In this document: positions 47,101-60,691 of the stretch, piece by piece | Layout of the letters: each line of letters opens with the position of its first letter | How positions within the stretch are numbered: position 1 is the first letter of the stretch | Assembly (NCBI GenBank): GCA_001642005.1 | Contig: LWCA01000022.1 | Span: 1 to 64,000 of the forward strand | Reading direction: 5' to 3' | Length of the DNA stretch: 64,000 nucleotides | From: Intoshia linei | Taxonomy: Eukaryota; Orthonectida; Rhopaluridae | The notes under the pieces: model-generated | Told to the model about the DNA's origin: nothing | Seen by the model: the letters and a program-made list of their open reading frames with translations, nothing else | The model's database searches: none | Made by a program: the position numbers and the translations under genes

Positions 47101-50100
47101 AGAACAAAAAGACATGAAAAAAAGAAATGAAAAATATAAATACTTATTTCAAAATGATGATAAAAATTCGATTACTAAAATAAAGAAAAATTTTATAAAT
47201 AAAATCAAAAGTTTTCAGTACAATGAACAAGAAGAAAATGAGATTCTTCAATTAAAATCTCTGCAAGAAGAGAAAACTCAGGGTGAGAATATTTTAATAA
47301 GTAATACCTAATTTAACTGACTGTTCTTAATAGACAACACATCGTATGATGATCAAGTAAAAAAAAATATGATAGGATTAGAACCAGAAACTCGTGCCTT
47401 GTATGAGAATAAAAACGTTTTTACATATACCCAAAATCAAAGTTTATACAAAAAAATGCTGCAGGTAAAATTTTATATATTAAACCAAAATTTATTTTTT
47501 AGCTACGTCATGTCAATAATATGGAAAATTTAAAAAAAAGTAAAATCATTGTCCAGAAAGCTAGTGGAAGAGTTTTAGTTGGCCCAGCTTATTATAGTAC
47601 TCCAAATGAAATTGTTTTTAAAGTAATGTGTTTTTATATTTGTTTTTGCGCTTTACAGCATGGGTTCTTAACCTTTTTCTATTTGACACCCTTTAATTCA
47701 ATAAAATTCGATTAAGCATTCCAAAAATTTAATAAACTTAATTTCGAAAAAATATTTTAACTTATATAATATGCTACGCGATTTTTGTTTTTGTGTGTGT
47801 GTGTGTGTTCCACTTTATTGAAATAACTACCAATTTTAGAATTTTTTATAAACCACATTTCAATTAGAGTTTTTTCCGGGACGTATAATAAGATAAATTT
47901 TAACCTCTTAATTTCACATCTTACGGGTCAAAAACCCCAGTTGTTCCTCTTTTTGAAAATCAAACGAGTTGGAGAATTTAAACAAATATATATGCTGATG
48001 CGGATTTTAAAATCTTAAAATTATCATAAATTTAAATTTAAAAAAATTATATCTTTAGGGCTAAAACCCCAAATTACCTTTTTTTTAATGAAAACAACCC
48101 TAGAATTTCAAAAAATTTACAGGTTGTACAGTTGTATCCTGTTAACACACACAAAAAAATTTCAATCCGAATAAGTGACGACTTCATGGTCAAAAAAGCA
48201 TTTTAGTATTCATTTTTTTTCAAAATATTTTATTAACAAAACAAAAAATGTGAAATAATTAACGTCCGAAATTTAAAAAAAATAATTATTTTGATATTTC
48301 GTTCTCTGTTAGTCGTGATGTTTTACTTTTTGGTCAAATCATGATGTAAAAGTTCCAAATAAAAATCTTTTATAATATCAACTTTTTTTAAAGAAATTAG
48401 AATAAAATGTTGGAGGTCCCAATTTACTGTACTGAAAAACTATGTATGAATATAATTATATTTATAGGATTTTGAAATTAACAAAGGATATTCAATAAAT
48501 GTCTTATTAACCAATATTTCACATACAATAAATTACGTAAAATATGAAAACATGACGGAAAATCTAAAAGATTTTATATCCATAGAGTATTTTTAATAGA
48601 ATTAATTTCTAAATTATATATATAATAAAAATATTCTAATAGATTTACTCCACCAGGAAAAATGTCTGCAGGTTTATCTTGTAATATGGTTGTTAATTTT
48701 AATCCTAAAGTAAATTATTAAATTTTAATATAATATGTATTATATTTAATTATACTGTAATTTATCGGTTGTTTTATATTTTTTAGGAGAATATTTTTAA
48801 TTTTCGGTGCTTCGAGCTTGATAAGTTCGGCTCTCCCCTAATCAGTATATATATGCTCATAAATAGCAAAATTTACTTTGTATGCCTAATAAAATATAGT
48901 ATTATTAGTATTTCATTATCCACATTTTGATAAACTGGATTCTTCCATTTTAAAACCATACTTGAATATTAATTTTGGAACAATTGGGTTGATTTAATAT
49001 TTTAGATTGAAATGGATATCGAAGGTGCAATAAATATGATTACTCAAACTGGTCCAATTGATATTATTGTTAAATGCCTTACTCAAAAATGCATGGTATA
49101 ATTGTACAACATGATGTTTTCATATAAAAAATACTTAGCTGCGTTTACATAAAGAGACTGTAAACTTTGAACAATTGGTTATAGACAACAAGGAATCAAA
49201 AATATTTAAAATATGCAATGATGGAGCACTTCCAACATATGTAAATATTTATAAAGATATCGGAGAAAAAACTGCATCAATTTTTGATCTATCTAATGTT
49301 CTGACGGTAACATTTATGGTGGTTTAAATTCATTAATTTAGCCGGTTTTCGAAAAAAGTGGTACAGTTGTTAGTGAAGAAAAAGGCGGTAATTAATTTTT
49401 TTTAATTTAACTAATCTTAAATACTGCGAACATTCAGTTAAACGACATAATCATTTATTTTTTCACCCAATTTTTAGATTTTGAAGATAATTCTCCAATC
49501 AAAATTTGGGTAAAAAAAGGTTCCCTTTAAAATCTTTTAAAAATCGGAGAAAAAATTTTTCCTGAAGAAACCCACAAAAATTTCTTAAAAAAATCAATAA
49601 TATAATAAATTATTAAAATCGATGATTATGTCGCTTTATGATGTATTGCTCAAATGAATGTCTCTCTAGAGCAGTAATTCTCAAACTTTTTTACCGCAGC
49701 GAACACTTAGCAATTAATGAAACATTTTGGCGCGCACCATGTATAATATATTAAAAATTTATACTACTATATGTATAACTAGGTTGACAGTTTTGTACTA
49801 GATACAGAAATAATTTTTTTTTAAATTCTAGGGTTTTTATCATTTTTGAAAAAAAGGGTAATCTGGGTTTTTGATTGTGAAAATTATCTTTTTTTAGGTT
49901 GCCATTTATGATAATGGTTATGATTTTAAAAACTTTTTCAGAATGTGTGTTGTATAAAATTCTAAGACTTTCTTTAAACTGGAACAAACAAACAGACATA
50001 CATTTTAAACTATTGTACTTTAAGTAAGAATAATAAATATTCTAGTCAGGAATGGAAACTAATCTCTTAAAACAGTGGTTCCCAATTTTTTTAGTGTTGT

Positions 50101-53100
50101 GACCCTTAATAAAATTGTAATAAAAATGTACAGTATTCTCTCTATAACTCGCCATTCTTGGGATTTAGAAAAAGTTGGCGACAGAGAATTTAAAACTATA
50201 TAAACATAAGATAAAACCTTTAAATTAAAGGTTAAATTATAATAAAATGTAAATTGTAATACAAATTGTAAAATTTAATACAAAATAAATTAACTTATTT
50301 TGAAAAATGGTTTTAAAACATTTAGTTTATATTTTAAATTAATGGAGAGCTGTGGAGATAATACTATATGTTGATTATTATAAAAAAATTAAAATATTCA
50401 ACTTCTCTCGACCCACCGGTTTGGCACTGTCTTAAAGTGAGCGACAATTACTAATATATGTATAATATATATTTAATTATTAATTAATTAATTAAATATT
50501 TAAATTAATATAATCTATTTAAAATAATTATTTAATGTTTGAAATTTTAGGTTGATGAGTTTTGGCAATTTTATCAATTTTAGTTGGAATTTGAGACAAC
50601 GAAATTCTTATTTCTTCTTCGACATATTTGCTTCTTTTTTATTTTTGATATTAACAAGGGTTGAAAATCCAACTTTACACATGTATATGAAATCGAAAAT
50701 GACAATAATATGCCTAACGCTTTGCTACATACATCAGAGTAGTCGTCTTTCATTGAAATAAAAGTTTTCAAGAGACAACTCTTTAAAATTAATTCTTAGA
50801 CCACGATCAGTTAATATGATCGCTAATTCCACTTCTTTTTATACATTCAATAGTTTTTCACTTTGTGTATCTACGAATTTATTACGAATCCAATCATATT
50901 GTTCGATATTCAAGGATGGGAAATAAGTATCAGGAAACATTTCTAAATCATTTTTCTCACCATTTTACACAAATTAATGAAAAAAATATTAAAAATACGA
51001 AAATTTTAATGGCACATATTTTTTTTCTATAAAAATATTTATAAAATTAAAATTTATTATTTATCAGTGCACGCTGGCGCACCTATTGAGAATCACTGCT
51101 CTAGAGAATGGATGTTTTCACGGTTATGCTTATGTAAACTTTATGTTAAATACATTAAAAATTTAGAACCAAAGACTAATTATTATTCACAAAGTAAAAG
51201 TCAATCTAGCAAATGCAAAGAAAGTCAAAAATCAAATTTAAGCAAATCTTTTGATTCAAATTTATCAAATACAAAATTTTCAAATTCTAATTCCGTTTTT
51301 AATGAGTCTGAAAATGAAACTGAAAAGTCGGATTCTGGTACTAGGGATGAAACGAATGAATTGAATTTTGAAAACGAAAATTTCTTTTTGGATGATAATT
51401 CAAAGGTATTATCTAATTACCTACATTAAAGTGTCTCTTAAAAAATCAAAACATAACATTTACATTACCATTCGGTATATTCATATTACTAATTGACTCT
51501 AGTTTACTCGCACTCTCTGGTATATAATCACTAGCCGCTTTTTGACCAATAACTTTAAATTTTTGATCGAAATATGTATCCTTTAAATTTATGTTTAGCT
51601 ATTATACTTTGTCATACTTTCGTTCTATTTTAAAATTTCCACATATTTTATTATGATATCGTTATGTTAGTATCCTGTGTCATAGGAGCATCACTCGAAA
51701 TGTATTTCAGAAAAGGCAATTATTTTATCATTGGCTTTATATCAGTGTTTCCCAATCTTTACTGCGTACATTTAGTATATTACACTATTAAATCTTATTA
51801 TATACATTATTATATATTATTATGTAGTACAGTCTTTTTTAACCGTTTTTGCTTCAAGCGCATTTTGAAATAAATAAAAACTTTGGCGCACCTTAAATTT
51901 AGATACGAAGAAACACACCGATATTCGAAAATGTGTAAAGATTAAAAGCGATAAAAATATAAAATTATAATAATACAAACATACTATTATTCTTACTTAC
52001 ATATATATATTATTGTATATAATATGCTACGCGATTTTTGTTTGTGTGTGTGTCTGTGTGTATTCAGCTTTATTTAAATAACTACCCGTATTAGAATTTT
52101 ATAAAGTCCACATTTCAATTAAAGTTTTTTCCGAGTGATAATAAGATACATTTCAACCTCCCAAAGTCACATCTTACGGGTCAAAAACACCAATTGTCTT
52201 TTTTTAAATTAAACGAGTTAGAGAATTTAAAAAAATATATCTTCAGGGCCAAAACCACAAATTCCCTTCCTTTTTTTGAAAACAGCCCTAGAATATCAAA
52301 AAAATTACAGGTTGTACAGTTGTATCCTGTTAACACACACAGAAAATTTCAATCCGAATAAGTGACGACTTCACAGTCAAAAAAGCATTTCAGTATTCAT
52401 ATATTTTTTTTCCGAAATATTTTATTAAAACAAAAAATGTAAAATAATTAACGGTCCAAAAATTAAAAAAAAAAGATTATTCTGATAGAGCTTATTCCAG
52501 TTGATATAAATACAAAATTTTAACCTCAGAAATCTACGCATTCCAAGTAAAAAATAATTTTTAATAGTTATCAACCAATACTTTTCAAATATTTCGATTA
52601 AAATAAAAAATAAAAATTTAAATATTGATCCTACAATTTAAAAAAAATGTGCATTGAACGTCTACACATTTCCAATAAATAAATATAGGTGAAAATCTAT
52701 ATAATTCATTCCTTTGGAATTTTTATACTTTAGAAAAATTCTCAGTTCGTTAATCAGGATTTTTTTCCGTTAATGACGAATTCCGTTATATAGGGATTAG
52801 CCTATATATAGAAATATTATACATATAATACAAACATAACGTTTTCAATGATTAATATATGAATTATTCAACAATTTAAAAACTATAATTGGCCAGGCTG
52901 ACTGAATGTATGTAGGAATATACAATATGTATAATACTTTATATAATTTTTAATTACTAGAGTTTATATGTTGACGCCTATTCTACCGTAGATGTAACCA
53001 TTTGGTGGAAACCAAATTTTGTTGGATTACATATATCAGATTTTATAGTAATCTCGGACGAGTACAAACAAAAAGTATATTTTAATTTATCAATTTAATA

Positions 53101-56100
53101 ATGGTATTTATATAATACTTTCCCAGTTAAGCTTTACGACTCGTGGTACATCGATTGATGTTCCAGTTTGGACAGATCGAGACGTTTTAAATTTTAGGAT
53201 ATGTACATTGAATAGACTCTTTCAAGATACAATTACAATACATAACAGGTTAGAAATAATCATAATACCAATAAAACAAATTAGAGCAAAATCGGCTTTG
53301 AAATTATCATTTGCTTTTAACGATAAACTTAAAAAATATTTGGAGGTTTTACCGACGAAGGGATATGTTCAAACGGATAATTCATTTAAAGCTCAAGTTA
53401 AATTTACTCCAGAGTACAATTGAATTTTCTATCAATTTTGTAATAATTTAGTAAGTCTTTGTTGGAATTGAAAGAATTTGTTGACTCAGAAAAATCATCA
53501 TTTGAAGCTACTATTACTATCATTGTACCAAATCAGGTTACTTACTTTTTATTATAAATTTAATTTCAATTTTTCTAATAATGATAACAAAATAATCTCT
53601 CTTGGTTTTGGTCACTTTAAGTAACTCTTTTTTATGTGTATACCCTTCTAAACTAGGCTCAATCTCAATGCATATAATTCAATTATAATTTATACGAAAT
53701 ATACATTTAGAAGCGACATGTAACTTTCAAATTGATTGCAATATTAACTACATGTGATATTATCATTAAACCAGATTTAATAGATTTTGGACATTGCACA
53801 GTCGACGAATCAGTTATTGCACCATTCACACTTACAAATATGTCAATATTACCTCAAAAATATGGATTTGTCAATTTACCTTCAGTAATTTTATATAAAT
53901 TGTATATATATATTTTATTTACTGTTAATTATGTATAAACAAATAGTATTTGGAAGTACAACCGAATGATGGATTTGGAACATTATTACCTCAACAAGAA
54001 ATGAAATTGGATATTATTTTAACGACAAAAGGTGCAACAAAGTACAATTATCTAGTTAAAATAAAAAATTTATTTAATCGGTAATTTGTTATGTGAATTT
54101 ATTTGACTATTAATATTTAGTTGCTTTTCGTTCAACATTACAGGTGTAGGAGTTTTGCCACCACTTCGATTTTCTTATAATTTTATCAAATTTGCTGCAA
54201 CTGCAGTTGGTGATATCTGTACTGAAAAAGTTCATTTAATTAATCATCATGTCAGTCTAAATCAGTTTACCCACCCTCTCCCCCGAATTGCAAATGGTAA
54301 TTAATTCAAATAAATGACAAGTATTTAATTTTACTAATGAATCTTATAGGTAAGCCATTACCGATTGGTCCCATTTCTTACGAATTTAAACTTGAAAAAG
54401 ATATTCCAATTTCTATTTCTCCTATTGTTGGAGTCATATATCCAAAGTGTGTAAGTATTAGTTCATCTTTAAAGAGTTAATATTATTGAAAATTTTTTTC
54501 GATTGAATTATACTCGAGTGCACCTATCCCTGTAGTATACAAAGATAGAGATATCTTATAATAATAATATATTTAATTTACAAATAATTTTTCAACAATG
54601 AGTCAAATAGTTGTACTTTCAGTTATTTTTACCAATTAATTCCCATTCCTAATGATCACTGACCATTAGCACTATTAAAAAATAAAATGACAAATTTTTT
54701 TACTTTCTCATAATCATGATATTAATATTTTAATACACAATGTATAAAGTAAACTATTATTAAATTAGGAAAAAACAATAAGATTTCGTTTTATACCAAA
54801 AATCTTGGAATCGGACATTGAAAAAGAAATGGTACTAATTAGCAAAGAATCTAATCTTAAAAAATCGGAATTGCATAAATCTAATGATAATTTACGAAGT
54901 GTAGCCTATTTACGACTTATTAAGAAATATGAAAAAAACGTAAAAATGTACAGTATTCCATGTTTTATCACTCTTGGAGATTGTGAAAAAGGAGACGTTG
55001 GAAAATGTTTGTAATGCCTCATTGCATATTTTAATTTTTAAATATAAAAAATAATTATTATTTTAATATTAATTTAGATTCGAACACACTCTTTATGTTC
55101 GACTAAATTGTCCAATAATTCGACCAGCAATAACAATTTTGTCAGGTGGTACAAATAATACTGTTGATTTTGAAGAAATTCCTATTGGAATAACTAAATC
55201 AAAAATTTTAACTATACAAAATATTAATAAAGAAGTGATACATGTAATTTTTCATTATTTATAAATATATTGTCATTAGTTACATTCCTCCATATTAAAT
55301 CCAACGGGGCCATTTGAAATGTTAAATACACTTTCTGAAATGATGCCCAATGAAATCATGTCTATAAAATTCAATTTTCATCCCACCAAAGAAGGAAAGG
55401 TTTTATTAGATAAAAATATACATGCATAATAAACATTGATTAGTATCAAGAATATTTCAAAATGTTTTGCAAAAATTATAGCATCAATGTTGCCATAAAG
55501 GCTGAATGTGTTAAACCATTTCTTGAAATATCATTAACCGATCAATATCGAATGGGTCCTCTGTTAGAAAATGATTATGAAGAACAGTATTTTACAGTAA
55601 TTTTTATTATCATTTTTTTAATACATAAGATTAATATTTAATAATATTCAGATATGCAATAAATCGCGTTTGAATACAAGCGTGAGTATAGAAATAGCCA
55701 GTCAAAAAATTACTCATTATAGTTATAGCCAAACACTACCTCCTTATATTCAAGATACTGTAAAGTGTAAAAAATATAATGTTGGAGTTCAAAATTATAA
55801 TGGAACTCCTGTATTTGATGTTATACCCTGTAAAATTGATTGTTTGAAGGCTGGTATGTATATAATTACATTATGGACAACCTTTTAGTACTACATTTTT
55901 TCTAGTTATTTTTGTAGTTTTGTTTTTATTTTTGTAGTCATTTTTATCGCTGCGCGGTTCTATTGTAAACATTTTTTCACCTTTTGCCATTGTTGTATAC
56001 GGAAATAAATTTTTTTGAATAATTATGACGCAATGGGTTGTCGACCTATGTTACTGAATCGATATAATTTTAATAGGTGAAGAAAAAACGTTGTGTCTGT

Positions 56101-57111
56101 CTTTCTCAGCTGATCATATCAGTAACAGTTATGCCGACATTATGAAAATAACATTAGGCGGTCAGGTATAAAAATTATTAATAATTTTTACATGAACTGC
56201 ATAGAAAGAATCAATAGATATAAACTTGTTTGGTAAAGTGAAATCGAATTTTATATATCTCGAAAATGAAGACGACGATGACTTCAATTTAGATGAATTT
56301 AACATTGGAAAAATAAATATAAATATACCCTCAGAATCTGAATCAAAACATATTGTAGCCAAGGAAAATGAACCCATCGTATTGAAACTTTTTAGTCGAA
56401 TAGAAAATAATTTGTTCAATCATGTTTCAAAAAATATAATTGTGGGTTGTGTCAAATCAAGTACCATTGCGAAAAAGGTATATCGTTTACTTATATAAAA
56501 TTGAATGTCTGTGTGTGTTACCGTATATTTAAAAAATTAACGGTCGTAGAATTAAAAAAACAAAATGTCTAATACAGTTTTTCGTATGGGATGTTGATTT
56601 ATGTTGATTTTTCTGAATTTGAGTTCTTCAGGTCAAAACAATAAATTACCCTTTGTTTTGAAAAGTATTGATAATAATGAAGAGTAGCATTTTTAAGTTA
56701 GATTTTATTATTGTATTTTCTTTTATAGAATAAAAAATTCGCCCTCGGCAAAGCTAGGTGCTGTTTGTACGAAGTACTTAACAGTCAAGCTAAAAAAAAT
56801 AAATAATTGTTGTTATAAATAAATTTAATATCTACTTTAGACTGGAGACTGGTTCTGTGACAATATGAACAATCTTGCTAATTATGGATTAACAGTTGAT
56901 AACATTAAGGTTTTTTATAACTAAATATTATACCAATAAATTAAATTAGGGCTCATTAGAAAAAGGTCAAGAACAAAAAATAAAAATTAGTTGGAATCCA
57001 CCTATAAACACCAAAGTTAATCAAGAAATTAATACAAGTTTTAACATATCCTGTAAATCAGATACAACAAATGTCTATAAAATTGAATTGGTTTGTCTAG
57101 TTGAAAATTAA
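44112..57111 (+). CDS. CFAP74: CFAP74, cilia- and flagella-associated protein (34 exons, complete)
   Basis: Axonemal central-apparatus protein of motile cilia. Exon starts: 44112, 44609, 45744, 46099, 46246, 46466, 46694, 46833, 47044, 47334, 47503, 48468, 48643, 49006, 49139, 49342, 51167, 52961, 53127, 53285, 53453, 53711, 53947, 54121, 54350, 54769, 55078, 55280, 55444, 55652, 56077, 56205, 56841, 56950. They total 4692 nt, or 1563 residues, close to the length I recall for human CFAP74 (about 1580). Residues 1-460 are coiled coil (K/E/N-rich). ASH/MSP-like beta domains follow, with GRVLVGPAYYS, PPGKMSAGLSC, QTGPIDIIVKC, AKSALKLSF, TTCDIIIKPDLIDFGHCTV and VQPNDGFGTLLP. An S/N/E-rich linker is encoded by exon 17. 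The frame holds through all joins; short introns are 35-60 nt and a few are swollen by transposons. The gene ends 46 bp from the converging neighbour. Confidence 0.92.
44818..45708. mobile_element. hAT-like element in CFAP74 intron 2
   Basis: Left CAGTGGTTCTCAATTCAAA near 44816 and right CTTTGGGAACCACTG ending near 45708 are partial inverted repeats. The left end resembles the remnant at 19476. The immediate flanks (CTAAAT and GTTTAG) look inverted rather than direct, so no target duplication is confirmed. No transposase frame. Confidence 0.5.
47765..48300 (-). mobile_element. Family B element, reverse, in CFAP74 intron 11
   Basis: Begins with ATATGCTACGCGATTTTTG and a GT run (reverse of the family's right end), then CATCTTACGGGTCAAAAACC, GTTGTATCCTGTTAACACAC and the CGTCCGAAAT stretch, in reverse order of 7982-7440. 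The left part is missing. Confidence 0.75.
49672..51098 (-). mobile_element. hAT element with perfect 8-bp duplication, carrying two nested insertions
   Basis: The target duplication CTCTAGAG at 49664-49671 and 51099-51106 is perfect. The ends CAGTAATTCTCAAAC and TATTGAGAATCACTG are inverted repeats. On the minus strand about 50950-50540 shows a decayed hAT C-terminus: FPSLNIEQYDWIRNKF, then YTC, then after frame changes an IKNKKRSKYVEEE and ISLSQIPTKI pattern. It contains a short family B variant (about 49778-50033) and a smaller hAT (50073-50429). It lies in CFAP74 intron 16. Confidence 0.85.
50073..50429. mobile_element. Small hAT element nested in the hAT at 49672-51098
   Basis: Ends CAGTGGTTCCCAATTTTT and ACCGGTTTGGCACTG. 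Flanks TCTTAAAA (50065-50072) and TCTTAAAG (50430-50437) are a 7/8 duplication. No coding content. Confidence 0.72.
51406..52019. other. CFAP74 intron 17, left part, with a hAT left-end remnant
   Basis: CAGTGTTTCCCAATCTTTAC near 51744 and GGCGCACC near 51885 are hAT-like remnants without a paired end. No exon recognised. Confidence 0.4.
52020..52740 (-). mobile_element. Family B element, reverse, in CFAP74 intron 17
   Basis: Starts ATATGCTACGCGATTTTTG with a GT run, then the reverse order of the family including GATAGAGCTTATTCCAGTTG and CGTCTACACATTTCCAATAA, ending near TATAATTCATTCCTTTGG. It aligns with 7200-7982 reversed. Confidence 0.78.
54451..54768. other. CFAP74 intron 25, no feature seen
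   Basis: 318-nt AT-rich intron with no repeat recognised. Confidence 0.5.
56495..56800 (-). mobile_element. Short family B derivative in CFAP74 intron 32
   Basis: Has both ends but little between: GTGTGTGTTACCGTATATT at the left and, at the right, CTCGGCAAAGCTAGG, CTGTTTGTACGAAGTA and AACAGTCAAGCT. At about 300 nt it is an internally deleted copy that helps fix both termini. Confidence 0.7.
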
Positions 57112-57157
57112 ATAATTAAAATTTAATTAAAAGTACATTTTAAAATGTTTTAAACTG

Positions 57158-60100
57158 TTAAAATTTTAAATAATTGCTTGTAGCTCTAGGATTTTTTAAC
57201 AATTTATCAATTTGATGAGATGGTAAAATGTATTGCGATAACTTGGTGCAATTTTCTTCTGGTTTTTCTCTATGTAAATTATCATTATTAGAAATAAAAA
57301 AAAATTAGAAAAATACCTCTTATAGTTGTCTATTGATTCTAGTAATGACACCAAATCTTTTCTATTCATATTAGAATGTTCAAACTATATAATTTATAAT
57401 GTTTAAAAAGTGGTATTTAATTATTACATTGTCTTCGATTTCTTCATAAACTTTAGATAGTTTATAATCAATTTCTTTCAATTTTCTTTTATTTAATTTA
57501 TTTTCTATAAATGATTGAATATTTATGTCTCTATGTGATGATTCATTATCTAAATTAATTAATTTTAATTAATATATTGATTTTAATTTACATTCTTAGT
57601 ACATTTTTGGATAAAATGTACTGATTACGAGTTTTCTTTATTTTAAAAATGAATTTATTTAAATATTTACTTTCAAAATTGCTATCTGTCGAACTTGGTG
57701 TTTTGGTATTTAACGAAATTGTCGATAAATTATCAATATAACTACTAGTTTCATCGGATGTTTTATTTAAATCAGATTGAAAAGAAAACTCTGATTCTTT
57801 TCTTTTATTGCTCAAAATCTCCAATCTTTTTGATATTTCACTTACTGTAGTTTCATTCTTATTGTCATATTCAAATACCCTTTCTGGTAAATTGGCGATT
57901 TTCTAATAAAATGAATTAAAAATTATACATGACTAGGTTGACTGTTATGTACTACGTACAAACAGGACCTAGCTCTATCGACGGCACATTTTTTATTATA
58001 CTTAAAACATAAATTCACGTGGAAAATCCAACTTAAAAATCCTACTACATACCATTCACTGTATCAATCTTTTAAAGTAGTGGTTTCCAAATTTGCTTCA
58101 GGTGGAACATCATATCACATTACTTACTACTTTAAAGTGATTATTCCATCTTAATTTTTTGTTTGGAAACATTTGCGTAAAGAATTTTAAAAACAATTAT
58201 TATCATATTTTTTTAATTTATTGGACAAAATGTGTGTATAATATTAAAAATAAAGTCAAAACAGTCCAATCCTATAAATTGTAATATATAGCATAAATTC
58301 CAGAAAAAATAAAATTATAAAAACCTATTGTCATTTTCAATATGCCTAATAATTAACCGAATCTTCACTTTATAAACATATTTCAGGCAAATTTTACCAA
58401 TATTAAAAAGAATTGTAATAAATATAAAAATAATATTAATGTTTATTATTTCATTCCGTTTTCATTAAAAAAAGAAGGGTAATTTGGGGTTTTGGCCCTG
58501 AAGATATTTTTTTAAATTTAAATTTATGATAATGTTCATGATTATAAAATCCGTATCAGCGTATATATTTTTTAAATTCTTTAACTTGTTTGATTGTCAA
58601 AAAAAGGACAATTGGGGTTTTTGAACCGTAAGATGTGAGTTTGGGATGTTGAAATTTATTTTGCGAATACATTGGAAAAACTGTAATTGAAATGTGGACT
58701 TTATAAAATTCTAAGACTGGTAGTTATTTCAATAAAATAGAACACACACACAAACAAATATTGCGTAGCATATTATATAAGTACAGATAATGTTGTATTG
58801 TGCATAATGTATATTCAAATCATTAAATTTAAGCCCAAAATACATTTTTAAAATCATATAAAGAATTTTGATAATTAAAAATTAGTAAATGAGTTGTAAA
58901 TTCTTACATAGCAAGCTTCATCAGATTTTTTTTCTTGATCGTCTTCCATATCCGATAACAAATATTGTATTCTTTGCTTTTCATATTCAGTCATTTTTAT
59001 TACATTATTTGTGTCTTTTAGAAGCTAAGATGCATTGAATTATAATAGTTATTATCATTCCTAGGTGAGTGCTTCCCAAATGCCGGTTCGCAGGTATTTA
59101 CGATATTTAGAAAAAACCTTAAAAATGTAATATTAATCGTAAAACAGAATGTAATTGTAATATTTCAGCAACGTTTCTTATCACTTACCTTTTTGATGGG
59201 CCATAAAAAATTGATCAAAATGAAAAAATAAATCAACACATGTAATATTATTAAATACCACATTTGTTTGGTGTTCACTATCGATTTATCTTGTGTGTCA
59301 AGTTTCGCAAACCATATAAAAAGTGTTAAAAATAATAAGTAGGTGAACTATTTTGATTTAATTTTAAATTATAATTTGTACATAAGTTCAATTCACTCTT
59401 TCCACAATAATTTGTGATACTTTTTTAAATTACCTCTTTATTTCTAGTGATGAAATTTTTTTCGTAAACTTTTTTGTTTTCGTTTTTTACATTATTCTCA
59501 TTGTCGATAGTTTTCTTTTTGATAGGATTATCTTTTGTGTACAATTGAATTTCGGTAGACTGTAAAAATTCACAATTATTTTCATAATTTTTATTTGTTG
59601 GAGTTTTAAAGTGATTTACGCATTCTTTAAATTTATTTGACATTATTGAAGCCAATTTCCCCGAAATATTTTCCAATGATTTTAATAATCTATTAAATTA
59701 ATATATATTTAATATATTAGAATATGTATAAATAAATTTTAAACAAAATCTCGTAAAATAAGTTTTAAATACGAATTATCACATATCAGTTTAATTGAAA
59801 TTTCAAAAAGTGAGGAATATATAAACTAAAAACTGGGAATCGTAGCATAAAATAAAAATTATGCATTGTTCACGATTTTCACATCATTGTAATTACCTTA
59901 ATATCTTTATTAAAATAAAATAAAAGTTACTAAATTGGTGTGTCGGTCTGTATGTAACCATTTATTCGAAAATATAATTTAAGTTTAAATATTTTAAATT
60001 TTTACAACCGTAGAAAGTAAGATAAATTTCACTGTCACAATTTACAGCTTCATGTTTAAAAAACCAAGTTTTTCCTTATTTTATATATAAAAAAATTATC

Positions 60101-60451
60101 AGTCACTGAATTTAAAAAATAAAAAGATTATAATACAGTTTTTCAATCATAATGCAAATAAAGTTGCACCTTTTCGCTCAAACCCAAAACCGCAAATTAC
60201 CCATTATTGAAAATAATAAAAATTTTTAATAACCAAGCTACAATTATAAAATTACAATTTGTACACGGTAGAACAGTAAGATAATACGATAATAATAATA
60301 ATGAATGAAATTTGGGAAACTTTTCATCCGATTGAAATCGTTCCATTTGAATTTTTTTCAGTAATGTATTTGATACATGTAATTTTTCATCCAAACTTTT
60401 AATTTCTGCCAATTTTTGTTCAATTTTTTTATCTGTACAGTTTTCTTTCAT
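57158..60451 (-). CDS. Coiled-coil protein, unrecognised (7 exons)
   Basis: Exons 60451-60321, 59689-59434, 59024-58908, 57902-57671, 57549-57428, 57384-57317, 57269-57158 sum to 1038 nt, or 345 residues, in one frame. The N-terminus is K/E-rich with heptad-like spacing (KIEQKLAEIKSLDEKL). The middle is low-complexity, rich in N, K, S and T. The C-terminal part has LSKVYEEIEDN, LVSLLESIDNYKR and LPSHQIDKLLKNPRAT. No enzyme motif, membrane segment or zinc finger is seen. It could be a centrosomal or ciliary component given its shape and the neighbouring CFAP74, but that is only a guess. Further 5' exons are possible. Intron 3 (about 1 kb) holds family B. Confidence 0.65.
57930..58795 (+). mobile_element. 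Family B element with both ends, internal deletion
   Basis: Left end ACTAGGTTGACTGTTATGTA, then ACCTAGCTCTATCGACGGCAC and AGTAGTGGTTTCCAAATTTG. After a gap relative to the 6565 copy it continues TTTGGGGTTTTGGCC, GTAAGATGTGAGTTTGGG, the CA run and TTGCGTAGCATATTATATAA. It sits in intron 3 of the minus-strand coiled-coil gene. Confidence 0.8.
59935..60290 (-). repeat. Diverged family B variant
   Basis: GTGTGTCGGTCTGTATGTAA at the left and AAATTACCCATTATTGAAAA further right follow the reversed family B variant order. It lies in intron 1 of the coiled-coil gene. Confidence 0.45.
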
Positions 60452-60691
60452 TGATACTGACTATATTAACAGAAATAATATTCATAAATAGTGTAATGGC
60501 AATGAAAACAAAACATTGTTGCCAATATATATGTAAAATGCATTTAAATTTTAAATGTACCATTAAACATGTATTTTTACAACAAATACAATCACAAACA
60601 ATTACTGTAACATGCCAAATGTAAAGATAATAATCATAATAAAAAATTTATTTTTAATACAAACATTACAATTTATTAATATTTTTTTAAT

